DNA of 64,000 nucleotides from Aurantimonas sp. Leaf443. Its GTDB lineage: Bacteria; Pseudomonadota; Alphaproteobacteria; Rhizobiales; Rhizobiaceae. The notes below the pieces were generated by a model that did not search any database, had not been told where the DNA came from, and worked only from the letters and a program-made list of their open reading frames with translations. The stretch lies in contig NZ_LMRD01000001.1 in NCBI RefSeq assembly GCF_001425575.1, positions 250,537-314,536 of the forward strand, read 5' to 3'. The translations under genes were made by a program, and so were the position numbers. Below, in pieces: positions 7,807-17,479 of this stretch; position 1 is the stretch's first letter, and every line of letters begins with the position of its first letter.

Positions 7807-10743
7807 TCAGCCGACGCGTTTCAGCCCCATCGCCCGGTCCTGCAGGAGCTTGCGCGCCTGCTCGACGGTGAGCGGCGGCGAGTAGCGGAAGCTCTGGGCG
7901 AACTCGCAGTTGAGCTGGCGCAACTGCACGACGTCCGCGTCGCTCTCCACGCCCTCCGCCACCACTTTCAGCCCGAGATCGTGCGCCATCGTGACGATGG
8001 AATGCACGATGATGGGGCGCTGCGGCAGCGTGTTGTTGCGCAGGAAGGACTGGTCGATCTTCAGCGTGTCGAAGGGGAAGCGCATGAGATAGGCGAGGGA
8101 CGAGTAGCCCGTGCCGAAATCGTCGAGCGAGAGGCCGACGCCCATCTCGCGCAGGCGCACGAGGAGCTGCGCGGAGCGCTCGGGATTGTCCATCACCAGC
8201 GATTCGGTGACTTCGAGCTTCAGCGTCTGCGGCGGCAGGCGATAGCGCTCGACGACGGTGCGCACGTCCGCGATGAGATCCTGGCGGATGAGCTGGCGCG
8301 AGGAGATGTTGACCGACATGGTCAGCTCGGTCGAGTTCAGGAGGCGCTGCCAGTCCGAAAGGCGCTTGGCCGCCTCTTCCAGCGCGAACTGGCCGAGCGG
8401 CACGATGAGCCCGGTATTCTCCGCGATCGGGATGAACTCGGCCGGCGAGATGGCGCCGCGCTTGGGATGCTCCCAGCGCAGGAGCGCCTCGAAACCGGCG
8501 ATCTCCTCGTTCTCCAGCTTCACGATGGGCTGGAAGGCAAGCGACAGCTCGTTGCGCTCGAAGGCGCGGCGAAGGTCGGATTCCAGCTGCAGGCGGCTCG
8601 ACCCGGTGGACTTGAAGGCCGGCCGGAAGGGCTCGATCCGGTCGCCCCCGAAGCGCTTGGCCTGATACATGGCGAGCTCGGCCTCCTTCAGCACCTCCTC
8701 GGCCGTCGAAGAATCCGACCAGCCGGTGAGGCCGAGCGAGCCGGTGAGGACGATCTCGCGGCCGCCGAAGGCGATCGGCGCCTTGATCGCCTTGCGCAGC
8801 GTCTCGGCGAAGGCGGCGACCGAGGGCACGGTCGTCTCGGACATGAGGATGAGGCCGAACTGGTCGCCGCCGAGCCGGGCGAGCGAATCCTGCGGCTTCA
8901 GCACGCGCTTCAGGCGCCGCCCGAGCGTGAGGAGGATCGTGTCGCCGGTGGCGATGCCCAGATCGTCGTTCACCTGCTTGAACCGGTCGATGTCGATGAC
9001 GAAGACGGTCGGCGTCACGTCGGCGCGGCTTTCCGAGAGGATGCCGATCGAGTGCAGCCGGTCCATGAAGAGTTCGCGGTTCGGCAGGCCGGTCAGCTGG
9101 TCGTGCAGCGCGTCGTGGAGGAGGCGCTCCTCGCTCTTCTTGACGTCCGTCACGTCCTTCAGCGTGCCGACGCAGCGCACCACCTCGCCGTCCGTGCCGA
9201 GCACGGGGCGGGCGCGCAGCTGCATCCAGTGATAGTGGCCCTCCTCGTCGCGCATGCGGAACTCCTCCGCGATGCGCCCGCGCCGATGCTCGAGGATCGT
9301 GTCGAGCGTCAGCTTGAAGCGGTCGCGGTCGTCCGGATGCAGGATCGGCAGCCAGTCGCGCGCCGGGCCGTTCATCGTTCCGATCGGCATGCCGGCCAGC
9401 GCGTCGCCGTCGGCGCCCGTCACGATCCGGTCGCGCGAGACGTCCCAGTCGAAGATCGCGTCGCCGCTGCCGGCCAGCGCCAGCGCGCGGCGCTCCATGT
9501 CCGAGAGCGCGCCATGGGCGAAGCCCCCGCCCGCGAAGGCGTGCTGCATCACCGTGAAGCCGATGAGGAGGACGATGAGGACGAGGCCGCCGCCGAGGGC
9601 CGGCTGGATGATGTCGTTGGTGATGCGGCCCGTGACCGTCATCCAGCCGGCCAGAAGCCAGAGCGCGATGAGGCACCAGGTGGGCACGAGCATGATCGCC
9701 CGGTCGAAGCGCTGGGCGGCGAAGACGGCGATGAGGAGGAGCCCGACGCCGGCCGTGCCGACCATGGAGAAGCGGGCGAGGCCGGAGGCGTAGCTCGGAT
9801 CGAAGGCGGCCAGGACGCCGAGTCCGCCGAGGCCTGCGAGCCACAGGACGGTGAAGGCCGAGAGCACGCCGTGCCAGCGGTGGAGGTTGAGATAGGTGTA
9901 GAGGAAGAGGACGAGCGTGAAGGCGAGCGCGACCTCGGTGCCGGCGCGCCAGATCGTCTCCTGGCCCGGCTGCGTCGGCATCAGCTTCTGCCAGAAGTCG
10001 AAGTCGATGCAGATATAGGCGAGCACAGCCCAGGCGAGCGCGGCGGTCGCCGGAAACATCGGCGAGCCCTTCACCACGAAGAGGATCGTCAGGAACACCG
10101 CGAGAAGGCCGGCGATGCCGAGCACGATGCCGCGATAGAGGGTGAAGGCGTTGATCGTGTCCTTGTAGGCGTTCGGCTCCCAGATGCGCACGTCCGGCAG
10201 GCGGTCGGAGGCGAGCTCCGCCACGAAGGTGACGACCGTTCCCGGATCGAGCGTGACGAGGAAGACGTCGGCATCGGTGGAGGGCTGGCGCTCCAGCGCG
10301 AAGCCTTCGGAGGGCGTGATGGCGGCGATGCGCTGCGAGCCGAGGTCCGGCCACATGACGCCCGAGCCCACCAGCCGGAAATGCGGCGCCACGATCAGCC
10401 GGTCGAGCTGCTCGTCGGTATTGTTGGCGAGCGCGAAGGTCGCCCAGTTGCCGGTCGGGTTGGTCGCCGCCGACTCCACCTCGATGCGCCGCACGATCCC
10501 GTCGGCGCCCGGCACCGTGGAGACCTGGAAGCTGCGTCCGCGCCGGCCATGGACCTCCATGGCCGGCCGCAGGTTGATCGCCCCTTCCGCGCGCGAGATG
10601 TCGACGGGCGAGAGCGCGCGGGCGGGCGTCGCAAGGCCGGTGAGGGCCAGCGGCAGGAGGAGGAGGAGCGCGAGGAGCCAAGCCGCTGCAAGGCGCGGAA
10701 GGGGCGGCAGGGCGCGCCGGGGAAAGGGCGGGAGGAACGTCAT
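7807..10743 (-). CDS. 7TM-PAS-GGDEF-EAL cyclic-di-GMP signalling protein
   Basis: A 978-residue protein. A signal peptide (to about residue 44) precedes a periplasmic beta domain, then a multi-helix membrane block (about 200-410) resembling 7TMR-DISM sensors. A PAS fold (about 430-545), a GGDEF domain and an EAL domain follow. The cyclase motif is GGDQF (625-629) instead of GGDEF. The EAL domain keeps EALLRW (752 on), VNISSRQ, LEVTES, DDFGTGYSS, KIDQSF and VAEGVE. It is therefore probably a c-di-GMP phosphodiesterase with a regulatory or weak GGDEF domain. The ATG at 10743 fits the signal peptide; an upstream in-frame start would overlap the preceding gene. It may be the last gene of the thrC-M16-acetyltransferase run. 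Confidence 0.93.
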   Translation of the reverse strand: MTFLPPFPRRALPPLPRLAAAWLLALLLLLPLALTGLATPARALSPVDISRAEGAINLRPAMEVHGRRGRSFQVSTVPGADGIVRRIEVESAATNPTGNWATFALANNTDEQLDRLIVAPHFRLVGSGVMWPDLGSQRIAAITPSEGFALERQPSTDADVFLVTLDPGTVVTFVAELASDRLPDVRIWEPNAYKDTINAFTLYRGIVLGIAGLLAVFLTILFVVKGSPMFPATAALAWAVLAYICIDFDFWQKLMPTQPGQETIWRAGTEVALAFTLVLFLYTYLNLHRWHGVLSAFTVLWLAGLGGLGVLAAFDPSYASGLARFSMVGTAGVGLLLIAVFAAQRFDRAIMLVPTWCLIALWLLAGWMTVTGRITNDIIQPALGGGLVLIVLLIGFTVMQHAFAGGGFAHGALSDMERRALALAGSGDAIFDWDVSRDRIVTGADGDALAGMPIGTMNGPARDWLPILHPDDRDRFKLTLDTILEHRRGRIAEEFRMRDEEGHYHWMQLRARPVLGTDGEVVRCVGTLKDVTDVKKSEERLLHDALHDQLTGLPNRELFMDRLHSIGILSESRADVTPTVFVIDIDRFKQVNDDLGIATGDTILLTLGRRLKRVLKPQDSLARLGGDQFGLILMSETTVPSVAAFAETLRKAIKAPIAFGGREIVLTGSLGLTGWSDSSTAEEVLKEAELAMYQAKRFGGDRIEPFRPAFKSTGSSRLQLESDLRRAFERNELSLAFQPIVKLENEEIAGFEALLRWEHPKRGAISPAEFIPIAENTGLIVPLGQFALEEAAKRLSDWQRLLNSTELTMSVNISSRQLIRQDLIADVRTVVERYRLPPQTLKLEVTESLVMDNPERSAQLLVRLREMGVGLSLDDFGTGYSSLAYLMRFPFDTLKIDQSFLRNNTLPQRPIIVHSIVTMAHDLGLKVVAEGVESDADVVQLRQLNCEFAQSFRYSPPLTVEQARKLLQDRAMGLKRVG

Positions 10744-10783
10744 GAAGAGGTGGACCCTTCGCTCGCGGCCAGGGCGCGCGGCA

Positions 10784-11404
10784 TCATCGGGCGGCCTTCG
10801 CCGCGAGGCGTTCACTGGGCCGCGAACGCGACCATTCTTCGGCGAGCAGGGCGTAGAGGTAGTGGTCCTCCCAGCGCCCGGCGATCTTCAGATATTGCCG
10901 CAAATGTCCCTCGCGGGTGAAACCGGACTTCTCGAGGAGCGCGATCGAGCGCGCGTTGGAGGGCAGGCAGGCCGCTTCGACGCGGTGCAGGCCCTCCACG
11001 TCGAAGACGAAGGGTTTCAGCGTCTCGACGGCTCTCGTCATGAAACCCCGGCCCGCGAAGCGTTCTCCCATCCAGTAGCCGAGCGTGCAGCTCTGCGCGA
11101 CCCCGCGCCGGATCTGGCCGACGGTTGTCCCGCCCAAAAGCGTGCCGTCCGGGTCGAAGAGGAAGAACGTGTAGCCGGTGCGCTCGCGCGCATCGAGCCG
11201 GTAGCGGCGCAGGCGCAGCGCATAGGCCTCGCGCGTCAGCTCGTCCGTCGTCCAGGCCGGCTCCCAGGGGCGCAGGAACTCGCGGCTCTCGCGGCGCAGC
11301 GCCGCCCAGGACGGGAAGTCGGAGGAGCGTGGCATGCGCAGGAGAATGCCCTCCCCGGAGAGGGCCGGAAGGCTCGCGCCGGAGAGACGGTCGAGGAAGC
11401 CCAT
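10784..11404 (-). CDS. GNAT acetyltransferase, RimJ/RimL type
   Basis: A 206-residue GNAT-family protein similar to ribosomal-protein N-acetyltransferases. Seen are LRMPRSSDFPSWAALR at the N-terminus, LGGTTVGQIRRGVAQSCTLGYWMGE, the acetyl-CoA loop GRGFMTRAV, and NARSIALLEKSGFTREGHLRQYL, the RimJ signature. The substrate is unknown; a protein N-terminus is the family precedent. It begins 8 bases after the M16 peptidase stop, which suggests one transcript with thrC and the peptidase. Confidence 0.9.
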   Translation of the reverse strand: MGFLDRLSGASLPALSGEGILLRMPRSSDFPSWAALRRESREFLRPWEPAWTTDELTREAYALRLRRYRLDARERTGYTFFLFDPDGTLLGGTTVGQIRRGVAQSCTLGYWMGERFAGRGFMTRAVETLKPFVFDVEGLHRVEAACLPSNARSIALLEKSGFTREGHLRQYLKIAGRWEDHYLYALLAEEWSRSRPSERLAAKAAR

Positions 11405-11412
11405 GGCGCCCG

Positions 11413-12744
11413 TCAGCGATGCGCGGCGACCCTGTGCGCGCCGTCCGGTCCGCCCTCGGCCGTCCGCTCCGTCAGGCCGAAGCGGGCGCCCAGATGGTCG
11501 AGGGCGGGCAGGTGGCCGAGCGGGCCGATGGCCGCGAGCGTCGGCCTGCCGCCGAGGAAGATGCGGCCGGCAAGCTCCGACAGGCGCTGCGGGGTGATCG
11601 CCGAGAGGCGGTCCATCAGCTCCTCGTTGGAGATCGTGGCGCCGTTGAACATCAGCTGGCGGGCGATCTGGCCGGCGCGCGAGGCGGGGCTCTCCTGGCT
11701 CATCAGGAGGCTGGCGCGCATCTGGGCGCGGGCCCGCGTCACCTCCCCCTCGCCGATCTCCTGCGTCACCCGCATCAGCTCGTCGACGATGACGGGGGCG
11801 AGCTCGGCGAGCTCCTCCTCGCCGGTCGCGGCATGGATGCCGAAGATCCCGGTATCGGCGAAGCTCCAGTGGAAGGAGTAGATCGAATAGCACAGGCCGC
11901 GCTTCTCGCGGATCTCCTGGAAGAGGCGCGAGGACATGCCCCCGCCCAGGATCAGCGACAGGACCTGGCTGGCGTAGAAGTCGCGCGCGTAATGGGCCCG
12001 GCCCTCGAAGCCGAGCACCATCTGCGCGTCCATCAGGTCGCGGTCCTGGCGGAACTCGCCGCCGCTATAGGTCGCCGGCTGGCGCCCCTGCGCGCCGACG
12101 AGCGGCATGCCGCCCGCCTGGCAGCCGAAGACCGCGCTCACCTGGTCGACGATCGCCTGGTGGGAGACGTTGCCGGCCGCCGAGACGAACATGCGCTCGG
12201 GCGTGTAGGTGCGCGCCAGATAGCCGCGCAGCTGGCCGGGCGTGAAGCCCTTCACGCTCTCGCGCGTGCCGAGGATGGGGCGGCCGATGATCTGGTCGCG
12301 GAAGGCCGCTTCCTGGAAATGGTCGAAGACGATGTCGTCCGGCGTGTCCTCGGCCGCGCCGATCTCCTGCAGGATGACGTGGCTCTCGCGCTCCAGTTCC
12401 TCGGCGTCGAAGAGCGAATCGGTGAGGATGTCGGTCAGGATGTCGAGCGCCAGCGGCACGTCGTCCTTCATCACGCGGGCGTAGTAGGAGGTCGTCTCCA
12501 CGCTCGTCGCCGCGTTCAGCTCGCCGCCCACGTCCTCGATCGCCTCGGCGATCTGGCGCGCGTCGCGGCTGGCCGTGCCCTTGAAGGCCATATGCTCCAG
12601 GAGATGGGCGATGCCGTGCTCCTGCGCCGTCTCGTCGCGCGCCCCCGCCTTCACCCAGACGCCGAGCGCCGCGCTCTCCAGATGCGGCATCGACTCGGTG
12701 GCGATGGTCATGCCGTTGGACAGCCGGGTGATCTCGACGCTCAT
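11413..12744 (-). CDS. M16 family zinc peptidase (processing-peptidase-like)
   Basis: A 443-residue M16 metallopeptidase resembling the beta subunit of mitochondrial processing peptidase. The inverted zinc motif HLLEH lies at residues 47-51 with MAFKGT following. Further family features are LNAATSVETTSYYARV, HVILQEIGAAEDTPDD and LGGGMSSRLFQEIREKRGLCYSI. It probably degrades or processes peptides in the cytoplasm or periplasm; no signal peptide is evident. Its ATG overlaps the thrC stop (ATGA), an arrangement widespread in alphaproteobacteria. Confidence 0.95.
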   Translation of the reverse strand: MSVEITRLSNGMTIATESMPHLESAALGVWVKAGARDETAQEHGIAHLLEHMAFKGTASRDARQIAEAIEDVGGELNAATSVETTSYYARVMKDDVPLALDILTDILTDSLFDAEELERESHVILQEIGAAEDTPDDIVFDHFQEAAFRDQIIGRPILGTRESVKGFTPGQLRGYLARTYTPERMFVSAAGNVSHQAIVDQVSAVFGCQAGGMPLVGAQGRQPATYSGGEFRQDRDLMDAQMVLGFEGRAHYARDFYASQVLSLILGGGMSSRLFQEIREKRGLCYSIYSFHWSFADTGIFGIHAATGEEELAELAPVIVDELMRVTQEIGEGEVTRARAQMRASLLMSQESPASRAGQIARQLMFNGATISNEELMDRLSAITPQRLSELAGRIFLGGRPTLAAIGPLGHLPALDHLGARFGLTERTAEGGPDGAHRVAAHR

Positions 12745-14150
12745 GCCGTGGCTCCCAGACGGACCGCCTGGGAGCGCTCCATGATGTAGGTCTCGACCGC
12801 TTTCAGGTCGTTCGGAAGGCGGTCGAAGACCTCCGCCCTCTCCATCAGCCCCTCGTGCGAGGCGGGGAGGGCGGGCGAATGGCCGCTCGCCTTCTCGACG
12901 GCCGCGGGGAACTTGGCGGGATGGGCGGTGGCGAGCGTGACCATGGGCGAGGCGCCCAGATGGCGCTCGGCGACCGCCACGCCCACCGCCGTGTGCGGAT
13001 CGAGAAGGTAGGAGGTCGTGTCGAGGACGCGTGCGATGGTCGCCGCCGTCTCCGCCTCGTCGCAGGCGCCCGCGTCGAACTCGGCCCGGATCGTGTCGAG
13101 CATCGCGGCCTCGAGCGTGAACCCGCCGCCCTGGCCGAGCTGCTGCATCAGGCGCCGGATGGCGGCCCCGTCGCGCCCGTTGCCCTCGAAGAGGAGGCGC
13201 TCGAAATTGGACGAGACCTGGATGTCCATCGAGGGCGACATGGTCGCCGAGACGCCGAGCGTCTCGTAGCGGCCCTCGTTCAGGGTGCGAACGAGGATGT
13301 CGTTCTCGTTGGTGGCGATCACCAGCCGGTCGATCGGCAGGCCCATGCGCTTGGCGGCGTAGCCGGCGAACACGTCGCCGAAATTGCCGGTCGGCACGGT
13401 GAAGGAAACCTGGCGCTCCGGCGCGCCGAGGCTGGCGGCGGCGGTGAAATAGTAGACGATCTGGGCCATGATCCGGCCCCAGTTGATCGAGTTCACGCCC
13501 GACAGCGCCGTCGCCTCGCGGAAGGCGCGGTCGTTGAACATGCCCTTCACCAGCGCCTGGCAGTCGTCGAACGTGCCGTCGAGGGCGACGGCATGGACAT
13601 TGTGCGCGCCCGAGGTCGTCATCTGGCGCTGCTGCACCGGCGAGACGCGGCCATGCGGAAAGAGGATGACCATGTCGGTGCGCCGGGAGGCGGAGAAGGC
13701 GGCGATGGCCGCGCCCCCCGTGTCGCCGGAGGTGGCGCCCACGATCGTCGCGCGGCGCCCGCGCTCGGCCAGGACATGGTCCATCAGCCGCGCGATGAGC
13801 TGCATCGCCACGTCCTTGAAGGCGAGCGTCGGCCCGTGGAAGAGTTCCATGAGGTAGTGGTTCGGCCCGATCTGCACGAGCGGGGCGACGGCGGGATGGG
13901 GGAAGGTGGCGTAGGCCTCCCCGATCATCGCCTTCAGGCGCTCGGCCGGGATGTCGTCGCCGACGAAGGGCGACAGGATCTCGAAGGCCACGCTCGCATA
14001 GGGCGCGCCGCGAAAGCCGCGCATCGTCTCCTGCGAGATCTGCGGCCAGGACTGCGGCAGGTAGAGGCCGCCGTCGCTGGCAAGGCCGGCCAGAAGCGCA
14101 TCGGCGAAGCTGAGGACCGGAGCCTCTCCACGCGAACTCACATATCTCAC
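12741..14150 (-). CDS. thrC: Threonine synthase
   Basis: A 469-residue PLP enzyme that converts O-phosphohomoserine to threonine. The PLP lysine is Lys112 in GPTLAFKDVAMQ. Other typical segments are RYVSSRGEAP at the N-terminus, GATSGDTGGAAIAAF, FPHGRVSPVQQRQM, VNSINWGRIMAQIVYYF and VPTGNFGDVFAGY. With thrB at 3875 it completes the two last steps of threonine synthesis, although the genes are on opposite strands. The downstream M16 peptidase overlaps it by four bases. Confidence 0.97.
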   Translation of the reverse strand: MRYVSSRGEAPVLSFADALLAGLASDGGLYLPQSWPQISQETMRGFRGAPYASVAFEILSPFVGDDIPAERLKAMIGEAYATFPHPAVAPLVQIGPNHYLMELFHGPTLAFKDVAMQLIARLMDHVLAERGRRATIVGATSGDTGGAAIAAFSASRRTDMVILFPHGRVSPVQQRQMTTSGAHNVHAVALDGTFDDCQALVKGMFNDRAFREATALSGVNSINWGRIMAQIVYYFTAAASLGAPERQVSFTVPTGNFGDVFAGYAAKRMGLPIDRLVIATNENDILVRTLNEGRYETLGVSATMSPSMDIQVSSNFERLLFEGNGRDGAAIRRLMQQLGQGGGFTLEAAMLDTIRAEFDAGACDEAETAATIARVLDTTSYLLDPHTAVGVAVAERHLGASPMVTLATAHPAKFPAAVEKASGHSPALPASHEGLMERAEVFDRLPNDLKAVETYIMERSQAVRLGATA

Positions 14151-14267
14151 GTCACGTCCACCTTACGCTCTGGCGGCGGGCCGGCCTCCCCGGTGACATC
14201 GCTCCGTCGCGTTCCCGCCAAGAGACTGATATACAGCCCGGCGCGACCATAAAGGAAGACGCACCCC

Positions 14268-14828
14268 ATGCCTATGGTGACAGCCCCGCGCATTGCCGCC
14301 TTCGCCGGAAGCGCCCTCTTTCTCGCCGCCTGCACGAGTTCCAACACCGGCCCGGCGCCCGATTCGCTGGGCTCGGCCCCCGCGCCCCAGCCCGCCACCG
14401 TGCAGGAAGCCGCCTACTGCCCGACCGTGACGCTGCGCGAGGGCACCGCGATCCTCACCAAGATGGAGGGCGAGCGCCAGGCCTATGTCGCCTCCGTCAC
14501 CGACGCGACGCGCGACTGCCGCGTCGTCGACGGCCAGCTGCGGCTCGAGGTCGGCATAAAGGGCCAGGTCGTGCCGGGGGTCGCCGCGCGCAACGGCGCG
14601 GTGAAGCTGCCGATCCGCGTCGCCATCCTCGTCGGGCAGGACGTCGTCTATTCCAAGCTCGGCTCGGTCTCGGTGACCGTGACGAAGGGCGCCGCGCCCG
14701 GCACCTTCCTCTATGTCGACCGCGCCATCTCGCTGCCGCAGCCGACCCAGCGCAATGTCACCATCTTCGCGGGCTTCGACGAGGGGCCGGCGCCGGCCGG
14801 CGCGCAGCTGCGCTCGGACGCGCGCTGA
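14268..14828 (+). CDS. Putative lipoprotein of unknown function
   Basis: A 186-residue protein with a type II signal peptide: hydrophobic segment and lipobox LAAC (about residues 19-22), then a Ser/Pro/Ala-rich linker. The mature domain contains YCPTVTLREGTAIL, a spaced DCRV and alternating beta-strand-like patterns to the C-terminus. I do not recognise a named domain. It is transcribed divergently from thrC across 117 bp, and its 3' end faces a HAD-hydrolase gene. An ATG at 14274 is an alternative start. Envelope location is predicted; function is unknown. Confidence 0.82.
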   Translation: MPMVTAPRIAAFAGSALFLAACTSSNTGPAPDSLGSAPAPQPATVQEAAYCPTVTLREGTAILTKMEGERQAYVASVTDATRDCRVVDGQLRLEVGIKGQVVPGVAARNGAVKLPIRVAILVGQDVVYSKLGSVSVTVTKGAAPGTFLYVDRAISLPQPTQRNVTIFAGFDEGPAPAGAQLRSDAR

Positions 14829-14857
14829 CGGTTCCGCTCCGCCCTCGGGGACCGGCC

Positions 14858-14882
14858 GGGAAGACGCCTCAGGCGTCTTCCC
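14858..14882. terminator. Perfect inverted repeat centred on the HAD gene stop codon
   Basis: GGGAAGACGCC (14858-14868) and GGCGTCTTCCC (14872-14882) are perfect 11-base arms. The three-base loop is exactly the stop codon of the minus-strand HAD gene (TCA, 14869-14871). It lies between convergent genes and would fold on both transcripts. No T run follows on either strand. Confidence 0.6.
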
Positions 14883-15555
14883 ATTCGGCGAGCGCCGCGA
14901 TCGTGGCGGGATAGTCGCGCAGGCGCTTGATGACCGTCACGGCGCCCGCCTCCGACAGCGCCTCGGCGTGGCCCGGATAGGTGTGGCGCCCGCCGGTGAA
15001 GCCGACGACCCGGCAGCCGGCGGCGACGGCGCCGGCGACCCCGTGCACCGAATCCTCGATCACGACGGCACGGCCCGGCTCCACACCGAACTCGCCGCAG
15101 GCGTGCAGGAAGACGTCGGGCGCCGGCTTGCCCTTCTTCGTGCCGATCTCCACCGCGCTCATCACATAGGGCCGGAAGCGGTCCCACAGGCCGGTGCGGT
15201 CGAGCACCATCTCCAGGCGCGCCGAGGTCGAGTTGGAACAGATGCAGCGCGGCAGGTCGAGCTCGTCCAGCATCTCGTGGACGCCCGCGATCTCCTCGAC
15301 CTCGGAAGACAGGCGCTCGTCCAGCCGCTTGTCGACGCGCGCCTGGAAGTCCTTCGGGAAGACGTGCTCGTTCTCCTCCGAGAGGCGGGCGAGGATCGTC
15401 GGCCAGGTCAGGCCCGCGAAGCGCGCGCCGATCTCGGCGGCCTCCATCTCGATCCCCTCGGCGGCCAGGAGCTCGGCCTGGACCTCGGCCGCGATGATCT
15501 CGGAATCGACGAGGACGCCGTCGCAGTCGAAGATGGCGAGAAGGGGCGCGTTCAT
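14869..15555 (-). CDS. HAD-superfamily phosphatase, beta-phosphoglucomutase/phosphoglycolate phosphatase-like
   Basis: A 228-residue HAD hydrolase with an alpha-helical cap. Motif I is FDCDGVLVDSE (nucleophile Asp10, acid-base Asp12), motif II ICSNS, motif III lysines in GTKKGKPAPDVFL, and motif IV VVIEDSVHGV. It belongs with GphA/YieH-like sugar-phosphate phosphatases; the substrate cannot be read from sequence. The gene ends in a perfect inverted repeat that includes its last codons and stop. It is divergent from ccrM. Confidence 0.92.
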   Translation of the reverse strand: MNAPLLAIFDCDGVLVDSEIIAAEVQAELLAAEGIEMEAAEIGARFAGLTWPTILARLSEENEHVFPKDFQARVDKRLDERLSSEVEEIAGVHEMLDELDLPRCICSNSTSARLEMVLDRTGLWDRFRPYVMSAVEIGTKKGKPAPDVFLHACGEFGVEPGRAVVIEDSVHGVAGAVAAGCRVVGFTGGRHTYPGHAEALSEAGAVTVIKRLRDYPATIAALAEWEDA

Positions 15556-15642
15556 GAAGGCTCCGGGCTTGTCTTCCAGGGCGGCGGCGGCGGGACGGCC
15601 GGGGCCCGGCCGGGCGGTATCACGAAGCGGCGCGCCGGATAA

Positions 15643-16861
<1,219 letters not shown>

Positions 16862-16867
<6 letters not shown>

Positions 16868-17479
16868 CGGCCCGCCGGGATCGAGCCCGCGGGCCTCGAG
16901 ATCCCGGCGAAGGCTTGCCGCGTCGGTGAAGGGCACGGCCTGCCAGCCCGCCGCGATGGCTCCCGCGACATTGGCGGGACTGTCGTCGACGAAGAGCGTG
17001 GCGGCCGGGTCGAGGCCGAAGCGTGCCGCGTGGAGGTCGAAGATCGCCCGGTCCGGCTTCACGAGGCCGACGCGGCCCGAGACGGTGACGCCGCGCGTCT
17101 CGCGCAGCACGGGAAAGCGACGCTCGGCCTCCGCGAACGTGTCGGGCGCGAAATTGGTGAGGAGCGTCACGTCCGTCCCGCCCGCCGCGAGCGCGCGCAG
17201 GATGGCGACGCTCTCCTCGAAGGCGTGCGGCACCATCGCCAGCCAATTGGCGCGGTAGAGCCGGATCAGCGCCTCGCGGTCGGGATGGCGCGCCACCAGC
17301 TCGGCCTCCGCCGCCTTCCAGGGCCGGCCGCGATCCTGTTCGTGGTTCCAGGCGGGCGAGCAGATCTCGGTGAGGAACGCGGTGCGCTCCGACGGGTCCG
17401 GCAGGGAATCGCGATAGGCGAGATGCGGATCCCACGCGATCAGGACGCGCCCGATGTCGAAGACGACATGCTCGATCAT
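16862..17479 (-). CDS. HAD-family hydrolase (YihX-like)
   Basis: A 205-residue HAD protein of the YihX/epoxide-hydrolase N-terminal type. Motif I is VVFDIGRVLIAWDP (Asp8), motif II LLTNFAPDTF, motif III lysine in RVGLVKPDRAIF, and motif IV LFVDDSPANVAGA. YihX removes phosphate from hexose-1-phosphates; the substrate here is not known. It follows mutY on the same strand with an ATGA overlap, so the two are probably co-translated. Confidence 0.9.

Noticed and set aside
7981-10920. 979-codon open frame on the plus strand opposite the GGDEF/EAL gene
   Set aside because: Composition is repetitive and charged with no domain; the opposite strand encodes a clear multidomain protein.
14207-14235. Promoter for the lipoprotein gene ending in TATACA
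   Set aside because: A good -10 is present (14230-14235), but no acceptable -35 at 16-18 bases is seen.
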